NCBI GenBank assembly: GCA_040219575.1
Contig: JAVJSD010000030.1
Location: 1-64,000, forward strand
From: JAVJSD01 sp040219575
GTDB lineage: Bacteria > Planctomycetota > Planctomycetia > Pirellulales > Pirellulaceae
DNA length: 64,000 nucleotides
Reading direction: 5' to 3'
This document shows positions 15,964 to 24,968 of the stretch, piece after piece (position 1 is the stretch's first letter; the number at the start of each line of letters is the position of its first letter). A program made the position numbers and the translations under genes. Below the pieces are notes generated by a model. It worked only from the letters and a program-made list of their open reading frames with translations. It was not told the origin of the DNA and made no database searches.

Positions 15964-17883
15964 CTAAAGTCGCTGCTCCACCCCCATCTGCAACTCCACC
16001 ATCTGCCGGTAGCGCGAGCTGAGGGCCATCAGTTCGTCGTGGGTTCCCTGCTCCAGGATGCGGCCGTCCTCCAGCACGACAATCCGATCGGCGTGGGTGA
16101 TGGTGCTGAGGCGATGGGCGATGATCAGCGAGGTGCGGCCCTGCATCAGGTCCTCGAGGCTTTGCTGAATCAATCGCTCGCTCTCGCTGTCGAGATTGCT
16201 GGTCGCCTCATCGAGGATCAGGATGCGGGGATTGGCCAGCACGGCCCGGGCGATGGCGAGTCGTTGCCGCTGGCCGCCGCTGAGCTTTACCCCGCGCTCG
16301 CCGATCAACGTTTCGTAACCGTCCTCCAGCGACTCGATGAAATCGTGGATGTTGGCGTGCCGGGCCGCTTCGGCGATCTGCTGGGCCGTCGCGCGGCGGT
16401 TGGCGTAGCCGATGTTTTCGCCGATCGTGCCGTCGAACAGGAACACGTCCTGCTCGACGATGCCCAGCAGTCGGCGGTAGCTCTCGATCTGGATGTCGCG
16501 CAGGTCGACGCCGTCGACGGCGATGCGGCCTTCGGTCGGATCGTAAAAGCGGGCCACCAGGTTGCAGAGGGTCGTCTTGCCGGCGCCGCTGCGTCCGACC
16601 AGCGCCACGGTCTCGCCGGCCTCGATCTCCAGGTCGATGTCGCGCAGCACCCAGGGCGAGGAGCTCGGATAACGGAATCCCACACCGGAAAGCGAAATCG
16701 CGCCGGCGATGTCGGCCGGTTCGACGGTGACGGTCTTCGCGTGGTCGGCGAACTCCGGCTCTTCGTCTAACAGGTCGAGGATGCGGTCCAGCCCCGCCAA
16801 TCCGTTTTGAAAGGTGGTGGCGCTCGTGGCGAGCGTGGCCAGCGGACCGAGCAGCATCATCAGGTAGACCAAAAACAACGTCAGATCGCCGGTCGTCAAG
16901 TTTCCCTGCAGCACCTGGTATCCGCCGTAGAGCAAGAGCGTCATCGCCGCCAAAGGGAGGATCACTTGCCAGATGACCTCGATGATCCGCGACCACCACC
17001 AGGCCAACAGCGAGAGGCGAATCTGGTAGTCGTTGTTGCGGACGAACCGGCCCGCCTCGCTGCGTTCGCGTCCGAAGGTGCGGACCACGCGCATGCCGCC
17101 GAAGGCCTCGGTCACGTGGCCGTCGATATCCTGCCGTTGACGGCGCACGATGCGGTAGAGCGGGCGAATGCGGCCGATCCAGGTACGATGCGTGAGGTAG
17201 ACCGCCGGCACGATCAGCAGTCCGCCGAGCATCAGCCGCCAGTCGACGAGCACCAGCACAATCAGACTTCCGGCAAGTTGAATGACCGCCTGCCAGGGGT
17301 TGTAGAGCATGCTGAAGATCAACTCGCCGACGCCGCCCGCGTCTTCGCGAATGATGCTGGTCGCGCCGCCGGTTTTGATCTCGAAGATGCGATGCAGCGG
17401 CAGGCGCAGCGAGTGTTCGAACACACGCTTGCGGACGGAGAGCTGCACCCGATTGACCGTCTTCGTGGCGTACCACCTTCCCCACAGATGCACCACCGCC
17501 GCCGCCAGAGAGACCACCGCCACGCCCGCCACCAGCCAGCCGAACAGTTGCATCTGGCTGCCGAACTCGGGCAGCCACTGCCGCCACGCGTCCGGCAACG
17601 GATCGTCTCCGAGGACGTTGTCGACGATCGGCTTGGCCGCCAGCGGGGGAATCAATCGCAGCAGCGTGGCGACGGTGAGCGTGGTCAAGGCGAACGCGAC
17701 GGCCGCCTGTTGGCCGCGCAGCAACTGCCAGAAGCGGACGAAAAGTTGGAAAAAACTGCGATGCCGGGCTGGCGCCTTATCGCTGCCAGGCGATAGGGCG
17801 TCGTCGTGCTTCGACTTGGTCGTCGACGGGCGCCATTCGTGGCGGAACTGCGTGTAGCGATCTCGGCTGCTATGTCGGGTCAT
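15964..17883 (-). CDS. MsbA-like ABC exporter (fused membrane and ATPase domains)
   Basis: About 639 residues are expected from the ATG for MTRHSSRDRY. The N-terminal half is a six-helix exporter domain (for example VAFALTTLTVATLLRLIPPL and GWLVAGVAVVSLAAAVVHLWG). The C-terminal ATPase has Walker A VGRSGAGKTT, the Q-loop region, the signature LSGGQRQRLAIARA, Walker B ILILDEATSNLD and the H-loop IIAHRLSTI. It is a half-size transporter that should work as a homodimer in the inner membrane. The family includes lipid A flippases and drug or peptide exporters, and the substrate cannot be read. It ends a minus-strand run; the UPF0261 gene precedes it by about 80 bases. Confidence 0.93.
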   Translation of the reverse strand: MTRHSSRDRYTQFRHEWRPSTTKSKHDDALSPGSDKAPARHRSFFQLFVRFWQLLRGQQAAVAFALTTLTVATLLRLIPPLAAKPIVDNVLGDDPLPDAWRQWLPEFGSQMQLFGWLVAGVAVVSLAAAVVHLWGRWYATKTVNRVQLSVRKRVFEHSLRLPLHRIFEIKTGGATSIIREDAGGVGELIFSMLYNPWQAVIQLAGSLIVLVLVDWRLMLGGLLIVPAVYLTHRTWIGRIRPLYRIVRRQRQDIDGHVTEAFGGMRVVRTFGRERSEAGRFVRNNDYQIRLSLLAWWWSRIIEVIWQVILPLAAMTLLLYGGYQVLQGNLTTGDLTLFLVYLMMLLGPLATLATSATTFQNGLAGLDRILDLLDEEPEFADHAKTVTVEPADIAGAISLSGVGFRYPSSSPWVLRDIDLEIEAGETVALVGRSGAGKTTLCNLVARFYDPTEGRIAVDGVDLRDIQIESYRRLLGIVEQDVFLFDGTIGENIGYANRRATAQQIAEAARHANIHDFIESLEDGYETLIGERGVKLSGGQRQRLAIARAVLANPRILILDEATSNLDSESERLIQQSLEDLMQGRTSLIIAHRLSTITHADRIVVLEDGRILEQGTHDELMALSSRYRQMVELQMGVEQRL

Positions 17884-17964
17884 GCTGGAATCATAACGCC
17901 GCGCCGCTTGGCGACCACCCCGGCCTCCCCCCGTAGGGCGGAACAACCGCGAGGGCGCTGCGGC

Positions 17965-19170
17965 TTACTTGGAACGCATGAGCGCGATCAGCTTGTTGGC
18001 GGCGGCTTTGGCGAAGGCGTCGTCGTTGATGTGGGCGTCAAGCTCGATCAGTTCGACCGCACCATGATGCTGGCGAACTGCGTCGAACAGGGCCGCACGC
18101 GCGCCGGGATCGTCGAACGACTGCCCCGCTTGGTCGATCGCCGAGACGCCGCGCAGCGGCAGCACCAGGGCCGCCGGTCCCTGCGAAGCGGCGGTCTTGC
18201 GAGCGATCTCCTCGCCCAACCCGGCGTTTTCCTCGGCCGTGGTCCGCATCAGCGTGACGTTGGCGTTGTGGACGTGAAATTTCCGCGAGGCGAACCTCTC
18301 GGGAACCGTCTCCCAGGCGTTGAAATTGACCATATCGGTGGCGCCGACCGACACCACCTGCGGCACGCCGCGCTCCGCCGCGGCGGTGAGCCGCTGCGGG
18401 CCGGCCGACAACACGCCGCCGACCAGTTCGTCGGCCAGTTCGGTGGTGGTGATGTCGAGCACGCCCGCGATCAGGCCGTCGCGAATCAGCGACTCCATCG
18501 CCTGTCCGCCGTTGCCGGTGGCATGGAAGACAAGCACTTCGTAGCCCGCTTCCTCCAACACCTCTTTCGCCTTCAAGACGCAGGGCGTCGTCACGCCGAA
18601 CATGGTGGCGGCGACAAGCGGTCGGTCGTCGCTCGACGGTTCGATCGGGTGCAGCACCATGCCGGCCATCGCCGCCGCGGCGCAGCCCAGGATGCTGCGG
18701 CTGAGGCGGTTGATGCCCGCGATATCGACCACCGAGTTGAGCATGAAGATGTCTTTGTCGCCCACGTATTGCCGCACCGGCCCGGAGGCGAGCGTGCTGA
18801 CCATCAACTTGGGCACGCCGAGGGGGAGCGCCCGCATGGCCGACGTGCCGATCGTCGTGCCGGCCGAACCGCCGAGCGCCAGCACGCCGTCGAGCTTTCC
18901 CTGCCGATGCGCCTCGACCACCAGCGCGGTGGCGCCTTCGGCGGCGCGGGTGACGGCCGTGCCGCGGTCGTTCTTGTCGAGCATCTCGGCGAGCGACGCG
19001 CCGGCGGCGTCGAAGACCTGCTCGCGCGAGACATCCGCCGCGAAGGCGGGTTCCCCGATGCAGCCGGTATCGACGACCGTCACCTGCACGCCGAGCTTTA
19101 CGAGACGATCGCGGACCAGCGCCGCTTCGGGGCCTTTGGTGTCGAGCGTGGCGAGCAGGTAGACCGACAT
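17965..19170 (-). CDS. UPF0261 / Tm-1-like ATP-binding protein
   Basis: The 401-residue protein is recognised as UPF0261 family from its start MSVYLLATLDTKGPEAALVR, DTGCIGEPAFAADVS, the glycine-rich GVLALGGSAGTTIGTSAMRA and GVPKLMVSTLASG, and FHATGNGGQAMESL. Relatives include the N-terminal part of the plant Tm-1 resistance protein; the bacterial function is not settled. No signal peptide is present, so it is cytoplasmic. The longer ORF (to 19263) is rejected because its extra N-terminus has no similarity. It is likely co-transcribed with the exporter downstream. Confidence 0.88.
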   Translation of the reverse strand: MSVYLLATLDTKGPEAALVRDRLVKLGVQVTVVDTGCIGEPAFAADVSREQVFDAAGASLAEMLDKNDRGTAVTRAAEGATALVVEAHRQGKLDGVLALGGSAGTTIGTSAMRALPLGVPKLMVSTLASGPVRQYVGDKDIFMLNSVVDIAGINRLSRSILGCAAAAMAGMVLHPIEPSSDDRPLVAATMFGVTTPCVLKAKEVLEEAGYEVLVFHATGNGGQAMESLIRDGLIAGVLDITTTELADELVGGVLSAGPQRLTAAAERGVPQVVSVGATDMVNFNAWETVPERFASRKFHVHNANVTLMRTTAEENAGLGEEIARKTAASQGPAALVLPLRGVSAIDQAGQSFDDPGARAALFDAVRQHHGAVELIELDAHINDDAFAKAAANKLIALMRSK

Positions 19171-19297
19171 GATGCGCGTCCGTGGGCGAGGAGCGAGGAA
19201 ACAACCGATCGTCGAATCGCCGATTGTCGCCCAGAAAAGCCCCGCGCGGCAACCGGCTGCCAAGTTCCGCTTGAATCAAGAGAATGCGAAGACCGTC

Positions 19298-19360
19298 GTA
19301 GCGGAATTCGCCAGCATTTCGCTTTTCGCTTGCATTCGGAAGTCTGGCGACTTCCGCTAC
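19298..19360. repeat. Two-armed palindromic repeat, family B, copy 1
   Basis: GTAGCGGAATTCGCCAG on the left and CGGAAGTCTGGCGACTTCCGCTAC on the right form an inverted pair around a short AT-richer centre. The right arm is also a hairpin by itself. Related copies are at 24729-24794 and 44229-44303. Confidence 0.7.
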
Positions 19361-19404
19361 GAGCTTCTGAGAAGGCGCCAGGCAGGCGAATCGCCGCGGC
19401 GCGA

Positions 19405-19665
19405 TCAACCGCCGGCGACGGGCGAAAACAGCACGACTTCGTCGCCGTCGCGGAGCGGCTCGGCCGGGTGGTTGGCGATGGTGCCCAAGTGCCGGCCGGC
19501 GACCGCCACCAGGCAGCTGTCCGGCAGCCGCCCCTCCTCGCCCAGTAGTTCGGCCAGCGCGGCGAGCGCGTCGTCGACCGTGGCGCCCGCGGCGAGCTCC
19601 AACGTCTCCGGGGCCTGGGCCGCCTTGTCATAGCTGCGGCCGGAGATGACGAGGCGGATGTTCAC
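19405..19665 (-). CDS. MoaD/ThiS-family sulfur carrier protein
   Basis: The 86-residue protein is read from a GTG whose last two bases lie in the stop of the ThiF-like gene (GTGA overlap). It has the beta-grasp pattern: NIRLVISGRSYD, TLELAAGATVDDALAALAEL, LVAVAGRHL, LRDGDEVVLFSPVAGG. The C-terminal GG is the residue pair that is adenylated and thiolated by ThiF/MoeB enzymes. With the preceding gene it makes an activation and carrier pair for molybdopterin, thiamin or another sulfur-transfer pathway. No other moa, moe or thi gene is in the window to choose between these. Confidence 0.9.
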   Translation of the reverse strand: MNIRLVISGRSYDKAAQAPETLELAAGATVDDALAALAELLGEEGRLPDSCLVAVAGRHLGTIANHPAEPLRDGDEVVLFSPVAGG

Positions 19666-20432
19666 GACGAAGTTCCTTCGCTGGTTCGGCCGGCGCCGCA
19701 ACAGGCGCAGTCGGCGCGACGGCTCAAGTCGACTTGATGAAAGCCGCCGCCATAGCCGTCGATCATCAACATCTTGCCCCATTGCGGCTGGCCGGTTTGG
19801 GAGAGAATCTTGATCGCCTCCAGGGCGGCGAGCGAACCGATGGTCGATGAAATCGCGCCCACCACGGGGAACAGTTCCTCGAACGGAGGGGCCGTTGGAT
19901 AGACGCATTCCAGGCAGGCGGTCTCACCCGGCTTCACGACGATCAACGATCCGTTCATGCCCCACTGCGCGGCGTCGAGAAACGGAATTCCCGCGCCGGC
20001 CGCGGCCCGGTTCAGGCGCAAGCGTTCCTCGAACGTCGGCGGACACGAGAGGATGATATCGCAGCGACGGGCCAGCAGGGACGCCTCGACGTCGTCCGGC
20101 TCGTGGTCGATCGCCTCCACCTCGACGAAGCGGTTCATCGAACGCAGGTAGGCGGCGAAGTGCTCGGCCCGCGGCTTGCCCAACACCTCCTCCGAGCCCA
20201 GCACTTGTCGGTTCAAGTCGGGCGAGATCATGTCGCCGCCGTGGGCGATGATGACCCGGCCCACGCCGGCCATCGTCAACATCAGCGCGGCGGGGCCGCC
20301 CATGCCGCCCACGCGCGTGACGAGCGCCGTCGACCCCTTGAGCCGCTGTTGCCCTTGGATCGAGAGTACGCCGGGGCCAATCTGGCGGTCGTAGCGCTGC
20401 AGTTCTGCGGGAGAGAGTTGGGGCGAGGAAAT
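19662..20432 (-). CDS. ThiF/MoeB-family adenylyltransferase (E1-like), apparent ATT start
   Basis: The protein adenylates the C-terminus of the partner carrier protein. Conserved pieces include RYDRQIGPGVLSIQG, the nucleotide-binding loop RVGGMGGPAALML, SPDLNRQVLGSEEVLGKPRAE, and the structural zinc pairs around CLEC and CACC near the ends. The first ATG (20312) cuts the essential RYDRQ and the start of the nucleotide-binding loop, so the real start must lie upstream. No ATG, GTG or TTG is in frame there. An ATT at 20432 has GGAG eight bases before it and would give a normal N-terminus (I/M)SSPQLSPAELQ and 256 residues. A sequence error or a different start is the alternative. Confidence 0.78.
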   Translation of the reverse strand: MSSPQLSPAELQRYDRQIGPGVLSIQGQQRLKGSTALVTRVGGMGGPAALMLTMAGVGRVIIAHGGDMISPDLNRQVLGSEEVLGKPRAEHFAAYLRSMNRFVEVEAIDHEPDDVEASLLARRCDIILSCPPTFEERLRLNRAAAGAGIPFLDAAQWGMNGSLIVVKPGETACLECVYPTAPPFEELFPVVGAISSTIGSLAALEAIKILSQTGQPQWGKMLMIDGYGGGFHQVDLSRRADCACCGAGRTSEGTSS

Positions 20433-20626
20433 CGGACCGGCTCCGCGGTTCGGGTCGAAGTAAATGAAGCGGGGCGTGCCAGTGTAACAAGCCGGACCGC
20501 GCCTGTCGCGGTCCCGCGACGGCAGACGCGAAGATGAAGGCGGATGCTTGCGAGCCCGCGATTTTGATTGCGAAGCGCCAGGGAATCGCCGGATCAGCGC
20601 TCCGCTCGATCCGGCCTACGGAGGAT

Positions 20627-20652
20627 GCGACGGCGGAGCCGTCGGCTTGGGA
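20627..20652. repeat. GACGGC...GCCGTC hairpin repeated at gene 3' ends
   Basis: GCGACGGCGGAGCCGTCGGC followed by TTGGGA recurs at 2012-2036 with a single internal change. Both copies lie within about 20 bases downstream of a minus-strand gene stop (thrS here, the GAP1-like gene there). On the RNA the first copy would fold as a C(UUCG)G tetraloop hairpin. No T tract follows. Confidence 0.5.
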
Positions 20653-20662
20653 GATCGTACTC

Positions 20663-22666
20663 TCAATACTCGTGCGTGGCGCCGTGTTCGCCGAGGCCGG
20701 CGTCGCCGCCGAAGGTCTGCCGCACGGTGCGGTCGGCGATCTCTTTCTTCAATTTGCCGATCGAGGCCTCAATGCTCATCGCGCCGACGTCCCCTTCCAG
20801 ACGATCGCGTACCGAGACGGTGCCGTTTTCGGCGTCGCGCGGACCGACCACCAGCATGTAGGGAATCAATTCCAACTGCGCGTCGCGAATCTTCGCACCC
20901 AGCTTCTCCGCCCGGAAATCGCTGGCCACCCGCAGACCCGCCTGACGCAACTCCGCCTCCACGCGGCGGCCATATTCCTCCGACTTCTCGCTGACGGTCA
21001 GCACGCGGACCTGCTCCGGCGCCAGCCATAGCGGGAAGGCGCCGGCGAAGTGTTCGATCAACACGCCGATGAATCGCTCCATCGAGCCCAGCGGGGCGCG
21101 GTGGATCATCACCGGCGTGTGCGGATGGTTGTCGGCGCCGATGTACTCCAGCGCGAAGCGCTCCTTGCTGGGCAGGTTGTAGTCGAGTTGCACGGTGCCC
21201 AGTTGCCACTCCCGCCCGATGCAGTCGGTCACCACGAAATCGGCCTTGGGACCGTAAAACGCCGCCTCGCCCTCTTCCGGCTGCGCCTCGATGCCCAATC
21301 GCTGGCAGACATCGACCAGCGACTGCTGAGCCCGCTCCCAACTTTCGTGAGCGCCGACGTACTTGTCGCTGGTTGGATCGCGGAAACCGAGCCGCACGCG
21401 GTAACTCTTCAGGCCCAGGCAGTCGAGCACGAACCGGGTCATCTCGATGCAGCCGCGAAACTCCTCTTCCACCTGGTCGTCGGTGCAGAAGATGTGCGCG
21501 TCGTCCTGGGTGAAGCCGCGCACGCGGGTCATGCCGTTCAACTCGCCCGACTGCTCGTAGCGGTACACGGTGCCGAACTCCGCCAAACGCAGCGGCAGTT
21601 CGCGATAGCTCCGCGGCCGCGCCTTGTAGATCATCACGTGGTGCGGGCAGTTCATCGGCTTGAGCAGGTACTGCTCTTCCTTCTCCAGCACGATGGGCGG
21701 GAACTGGCTGTCGGCGTAGTACGGATAGTGGCCTGAGGTCTCGTACAGCTCGATGCGGCCGATGTTGGGGGTGTAGACCGGCTGGTAGCCGCGCCGCTGC
21801 AGTTCGTCCTTCACGAAGTTCTCCAGCATGCCGCGGACCATGGCGCCCTTGGGATGCCACAGAATCAGGCCCGAGCCGACCAGATCCGGGTTGATGCTGA
21901 ACAACTCCAGTTGCTTGCCGAGCACGCGGTGATCGCGGCGGCGGGCTTCTTCGATCTGCTGGAGGTGTTCTTCGAGCGACTTCTTGTCGAAGAAGGCGGT
22001 GCCGTACAGGCGCTGCAACTGCTTGCGGGAGTGGTCCCCTTTCCAGTAGGCGCCGGCGACCGACAGCAGCTTGTACGCCCCAATCAACTTGGGGCTGGGG
22101 ATGTGCGGCCCACGGCAGAGGTCGAGAAACTCGCCCTGGCGGTAAAACGAGAGGCTGGGGTGTTCGGCGAGCCCTTCCTCGATGTGTTCGACTTTGAGCG
22201 GCTGGCCCAGGTCGCGGCAGATCTGCACCGCCTTTTCGCGCGACTCCTCGATCCGCTCGAACGGTTCGTCCTCGGCGATGATCTTTTTCATCTCGGCCTC
22301 GATGGCCGGGAAGTCGTCCTCGCTGAGCGCATGCTCCAGATCGAAGTCGTAGTAGTAGCCGCCTTCGATGGTGGGGCCGAAGGCCAACTGCACGCCCTCG
22401 TACAGCCGCATCACCGCCCGAGCCATGATGTGCGCGCAGGAATGCCGCAACACGCCGAGCGACTGGGGATCGCTCTTCTTGAGCAGGTTGAGGGTGGCGC
22501 GTTGGTCGTCGGGCAGAACATAGTCCAATCCGACGACCTGGCCATCGACTTCGGCGGCCACGACGGCCTTGGCGAGTCCGGGGCTGATGTCTTGAGCGAC
22601 ATCGAGAGGGGTGACGCGGTGGGGGTATTCCTTGACGCTCCCGTCGGGAAGTTGCACTGAGGCCAT
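20663..22666 (-). CDS. thrS: Threonyl-tRNA synthetase
   Basis: The ~667-residue protein charges tRNA-Thr. It has an N-terminal TGS domain (VQLPDGSVKEYPHRVTPLDV), the editing domain with the zinc-type HSCAH motif read as RHSCAHIMARAV, the class II core with MNCPHHVMIYK and the motif YRYEQSGELNGMTRVRGFTQ, and motif 3 near MIHRAPLGSMERFIGVLIEH, then an anticodon-binding domain (VRVLTVSEKSEEYGRRVEAEL). Domain order and length are normal. The start at MASVQLPDG is preferred over the longer frame to 22717. It is the first gene of a minus-strand stretch and stands alone. Confidence 0.96.
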   Translation of the reverse strand: MASVQLPDGSVKEYPHRVTPLDVAQDISPGLAKAVVAAEVDGQVVGLDYVLPDDQRATLNLLKKSDPQSLGVLRHSCAHIMARAVMRLYEGVQLAFGPTIEGGYYYDFDLEHALSEDDFPAIEAEMKKIIAEDEPFERIEESREKAVQICRDLGQPLKVEHIEEGLAEHPSLSFYRQGEFLDLCRGPHIPSPKLIGAYKLLSVAGAYWKGDHSRKQLQRLYGTAFFDKKSLEEHLQQIEEARRRDHRVLGKQLELFSINPDLVGSGLILWHPKGAMVRGMLENFVKDELQRRGYQPVYTPNIGRIELYETSGHYPYYADSQFPPIVLEKEEQYLLKPMNCPHHVMIYKARPRSYRELPLRLAEFGTVYRYEQSGELNGMTRVRGFTQDDAHIFCTDDQVEEEFRGCIEMTRFVLDCLGLKSYRVRLGFRDPTSDKYVGAHESWERAQQSLVDVCQRLGIEAQPEEGEAAFYGPKADFVVTDCIGREWQLGTVQLDYNLPSKERFALEYIGADNHPHTPVMIHRAPLGSMERFIGVLIEHFAGAFPLWLAPEQVRVLTVSEKSEEYGRRVEAELRQAGLRVASDFRAEKLGAKIRDAQLELIPYMLVVGPRDAENGTVSVRDRLEGDVGAMSIEASIGKLKKEIADRTVRQTFGGDAGLGEHGATHEY

Positions 22667-23000
22667 GATTCGCATCTTGCGTGTAAGCGGTCGCCCGGCC
22701 GGCCAGCGTCGATACAAAGGACGCCTGAAAAGCTAGTCGAGCGTGGCGCCCCGGTGCGGAGGTTCTTCCTCGCGAGGTGGGGCGAATCGCGTAAAGTATA
22801 TAGCGGGAGACACTTCGAACAAGGGAAGGTTCGAGGCGGGGGCGGATTCCGGGCCGCTGGAAGGCGTTTTCCACCGGGAGCAGGCCAAGGCTGACCGCCG
22901 CCCGGCACGACGGACGTGTTCGTCCGTCGGGATTCGAAATCAGCCGGAAACACCGCACGCGGACGTGCGTCGTGCGGTGAGTATTCGGCGTGTTTCCGCC
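22667..23000. other. Intergenic region with a long hairpin at 22945-22998
   Basis: Apart from the thrS promoter region no gene is visible. A two-part hairpin spans 22945-22998: CGGAAACAC pairs with GTGTTTCCG, and inside it ACCGCACG pairs with CGTGCGGT. It begins directly at the stop codon of the PGPGW gene on the minus strand, so it probably marks the 3' end of that transcript. Confidence 0.5.
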
Positions 23001-23423
23001 TCAGGCGTCGGTGCGCAGCGGCGGCCGGTTCCACCGCGCCCGCATGGCGTTGACCGCCCTGAGCACGCGGCCATGGCCGAGAATCCGCCTTTCGAGCGAC
23101 TTGCGGCCGGGAAAATCGAGCAGCGTCAGCCCGATCACGATCGACAACACGCCCTGGCCGGGCGTGACGAGCATGATGACGCCCCCCAGCACAAAGATCG
23201 CCCCCAGCAGGTTCTTCAGCACCCGCCACGTCCACCGCAGCACGGGATGGCGCGGAGCCCGCCCGGCGTCGCGGTCGGTCAGCAGGTAGTCGTCCGGAAG
23301 CCGCACAAGCACGATCGGAACGAGCGCCAACGTGGAAAAAAACGCCACCGCGGACGCCGCCATCAGCCACACGCCCCAGGCGGCGGTGAATTGAATTGCG
23401 GCCTCGATCCCGTGCTGCACCAT
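23001..23423 (-). CDS. PGPGW-family membrane protein
   Basis: The 140-residue protein has about four hydrophobic segments, beginning with FTAAWGVWLMAASAVAFFST and ending with GVIMLVTPGQGVLSIVIGLT. The pattern GAIFVLGGVIMLVTPGQG followed by LDFPGRKSLERRIL is the signature of the putative transmembrane PGPGW family, whose role is unknown. The start MVQHGIEAAIQF at 23423 is chosen because the upstream extension has no membrane-protein character and overlaps the promoter of the divergent hydrolase gene. Confidence 0.8.
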   Translation of the reverse strand: MVQHGIEAAIQFTAAWGVWLMAASAVAFFSTLALVPIVLVRLPDDYLLTDRDAGRAPRHPVLRWTWRVLKNLLGAIFVLGGVIMLVTPGQGVLSIVIGLTLLDFPGRKSLERRILGHGRVLRAVNAMRARWNRPPLRTDA

Positions 23424-23542
23424 ATTCCACTTTCCGCCCTGGCGATTCTCGCGCCCGGTCGGCGAGTCGCACGTCCGCCGCGCGGCTGGATTATAATCCG
23501 CACAAGATATCCGCAGCACCGCCGACCGGAGAGGAGAACCCC

Positions 23543-24697
23543 ATGCACCCAATCGAAGTTGCACCAGCACGGGCCGCCGGCTTGATGACCTGTCTTCTGC
23601 TACTGGCGTCCACGCTGTCGGCCCAGGACGATCCGCCGCGTGATTTCGACAACTATCCGCCGGCGGTCGCCGCCCACCTCACACGTATCTATGCGGACGG
23701 CCAGCAGGCGTATTCGTACCGCGACGACTTTCCCGGCGGGTTCGACCGCTGGAGCAAGGACGCCCGCGCCGAACTCTCCCGACTGCTCGGCTTGCCGAAG
23801 ATCGCCAGGCAGAACGAAGGACATCGGCCGGAGGTGAAACTCGGCGAGGTGGAAGATTGCGGAGAGTTTACGCGCCGCCGGGCGACGATCGAGACCGAGC
23901 CGAACGTGGTGATTCCCTTCTGGCTGCTGGTTCCCAAGGGAGACGGCCCCTTCCCCGTCGGCATCTTTCCCCACGGCCACGATTCCAGCGGCCACGACAC
24001 CACCGCCGGCGTCTATCACGACGAGGCCCACCGCCGGCGCGCCCTGGAGGAAGACCGCGACGTGGCGGTGCAGGCGGCCAAACGCGGAATGCTCGCCATC
24101 GCTCCCGCCACGCGCGGCATCGCCGTCGACGGCGTGCCCGATCTGAAAGACCGCCACGGCGGGCGTTACTGCCGCAGTCATGTCGTGCATTGCCTGCTCG
24201 CGGGGCGGACGGCGATCGGCGAGCGCGTGTGGGACATGCAACGACTGCTCGACTGGGCGCTGGCCCGCGACGACGTCGACAAGTCGCGCGTGCTGATGAT
24301 GGGCAACTCCGGCGGCGGGATGGTCACGCTGTACGCCGCCGCCTGCGAACCGCGGATCACCGTCGCCGTGCCGAGTTGCTCGTTCAGCACCGTCACCAGT
24401 CCTACCGGTTACGTTTACCATTGCGACTGCAACCTGGTGCCCGGCATCCTCGCCTGGGGCGACCTGTACGACGTCGCCGGACTGGCCGCGCCCCGGCATC
24501 TGCTGGCCGTCAACGGTCGGCACGACGGCCTGCACTCGCCCGAGGATATCGAACGCTCGGCGAGACGCGCCAAAGCGATCTTCGCCGCGGCGGGATGTCC
24601 GGAGCGATTCGAACACCGTTGGGGCGAGCAGGGCCATCGCTTCTACGCCGACTTGATGTGGCCGTTCGTCCAGCAGGCCCTCGAGAAAAGACAGTGA
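23543..24697 (+). CDS. Secreted alpha/beta hydrolase (acetyl xylan esterase-like)
   Basis: The 384-residue protein has a signal peptide (GLMTCLLLLASTLSAQ, likely cleaved after about residue 28). The alpha/beta-hydrolase core includes GPFPVGIFPHGHDSSGHDT, the nucleophile elbow MMGNSGGGMVTLYA with the serine in GNSGG, the acid region LLAVNGRHDGLHS and the C-terminal histidine in GEQGHRFY. It resembles large exported esterases common in planctomycetes, which remove acetyl or other ester groups from polysaccharides; the substrate is not certain. The ATG at 23543 follows GGAGAGGAG. Repeat elements, not genes, follow it. Confidence 0.8.
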   Translation: MHPIEVAPARAAGLMTCLLLLASTLSAQDDPPRDFDNYPPAVAAHLTRIYADGQQAYSYRDDFPGGFDRWSKDARAELSRLLGLPKIARQNEGHRPEVKLGEVEDCGEFTRRRATIETEPNVVIPFWLLVPKGDGPFPVGIFPHGHDSSGHDTTAGVYHDEAHRRRALEEDRDVAVQAAKRGMLAIAPATRGIAVDGVPDLKDRHGGRYCRSHVVHCLLAGRTAIGERVWDMQRLLDWALARDDVDKSRVLMMGNSGGGMVTLYAAACEPRITVAVPSCSFSTVTSPTGYVYHCDCNLVPGILAWGDLYDVAGLAAPRHLLAVNGRHDGLHSPEDIERSARRAKAIFAAAGCPERFEHRWGEQGHRFYADLMWPFVQQALEKRQ

Positions 24698-24728
24698 TCA
24701 CCGTCGCACCAAACAAAGGAAACAACTC

Positions 24729-24794
24729 GTCGCGGAAGTCGCCAGACTTCCGAGTTCGACTGAATGCCTCGGAACTTGGGCGAGTTCCGCTGCG
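24729..24794. repeat. Two-armed palindromic repeat, family B, copy 2
   Basis: The left arm GCGGAAGTCGCCAGACTTCCG is a hairpin, and the right arm CGGAACTTGGGCGAGTTCCG is another; they also pair with each other in part. The element lies 31 bases after the hydrolase stop and is followed closely by a family A repeat. Confidence 0.7.
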
Positions 24795-24833
24795 GAAAAT
24801 CGCACTCACGGCGTTTCCAGACATTACTTTCGC

Positions 24834-24906
24834 GTAGCCGAACTCGTGACAGTTCGGAAAATCGTTGCCGAGATGGCGCTTCCAGAAGTCTCACGACTTC
24901 TGCTAC
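24834..24906 (+). repeat. Dispersed ~72-bp repeat, family A, copy 3
   Basis: The element runs from GTAGCCGAACTCGTGAC to CACGACTTCTGCTAC, with the internal block AATCGTTGCCGAGATGGCGC shared with copy 1. Each half has its own inverted repeat (CCGAACTCGTGACAGTTCGG and AGAAGTCTCACGACTTCT). It lies just before the lactonase-fold gene. Confidence 0.75.
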
Positions 24907-24968
24907 GCAAAAATCCAAGATTTAACGCGGCGCTAGGCCTGTTTCCCATGAAAGCGGAGATTCGTTCC

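Noticed and set aside
20769..22958. 729-residue open frame on the minus strand
   Set aside because: It overlaps thrS in another frame and is rich in arginine and proline with no domain.
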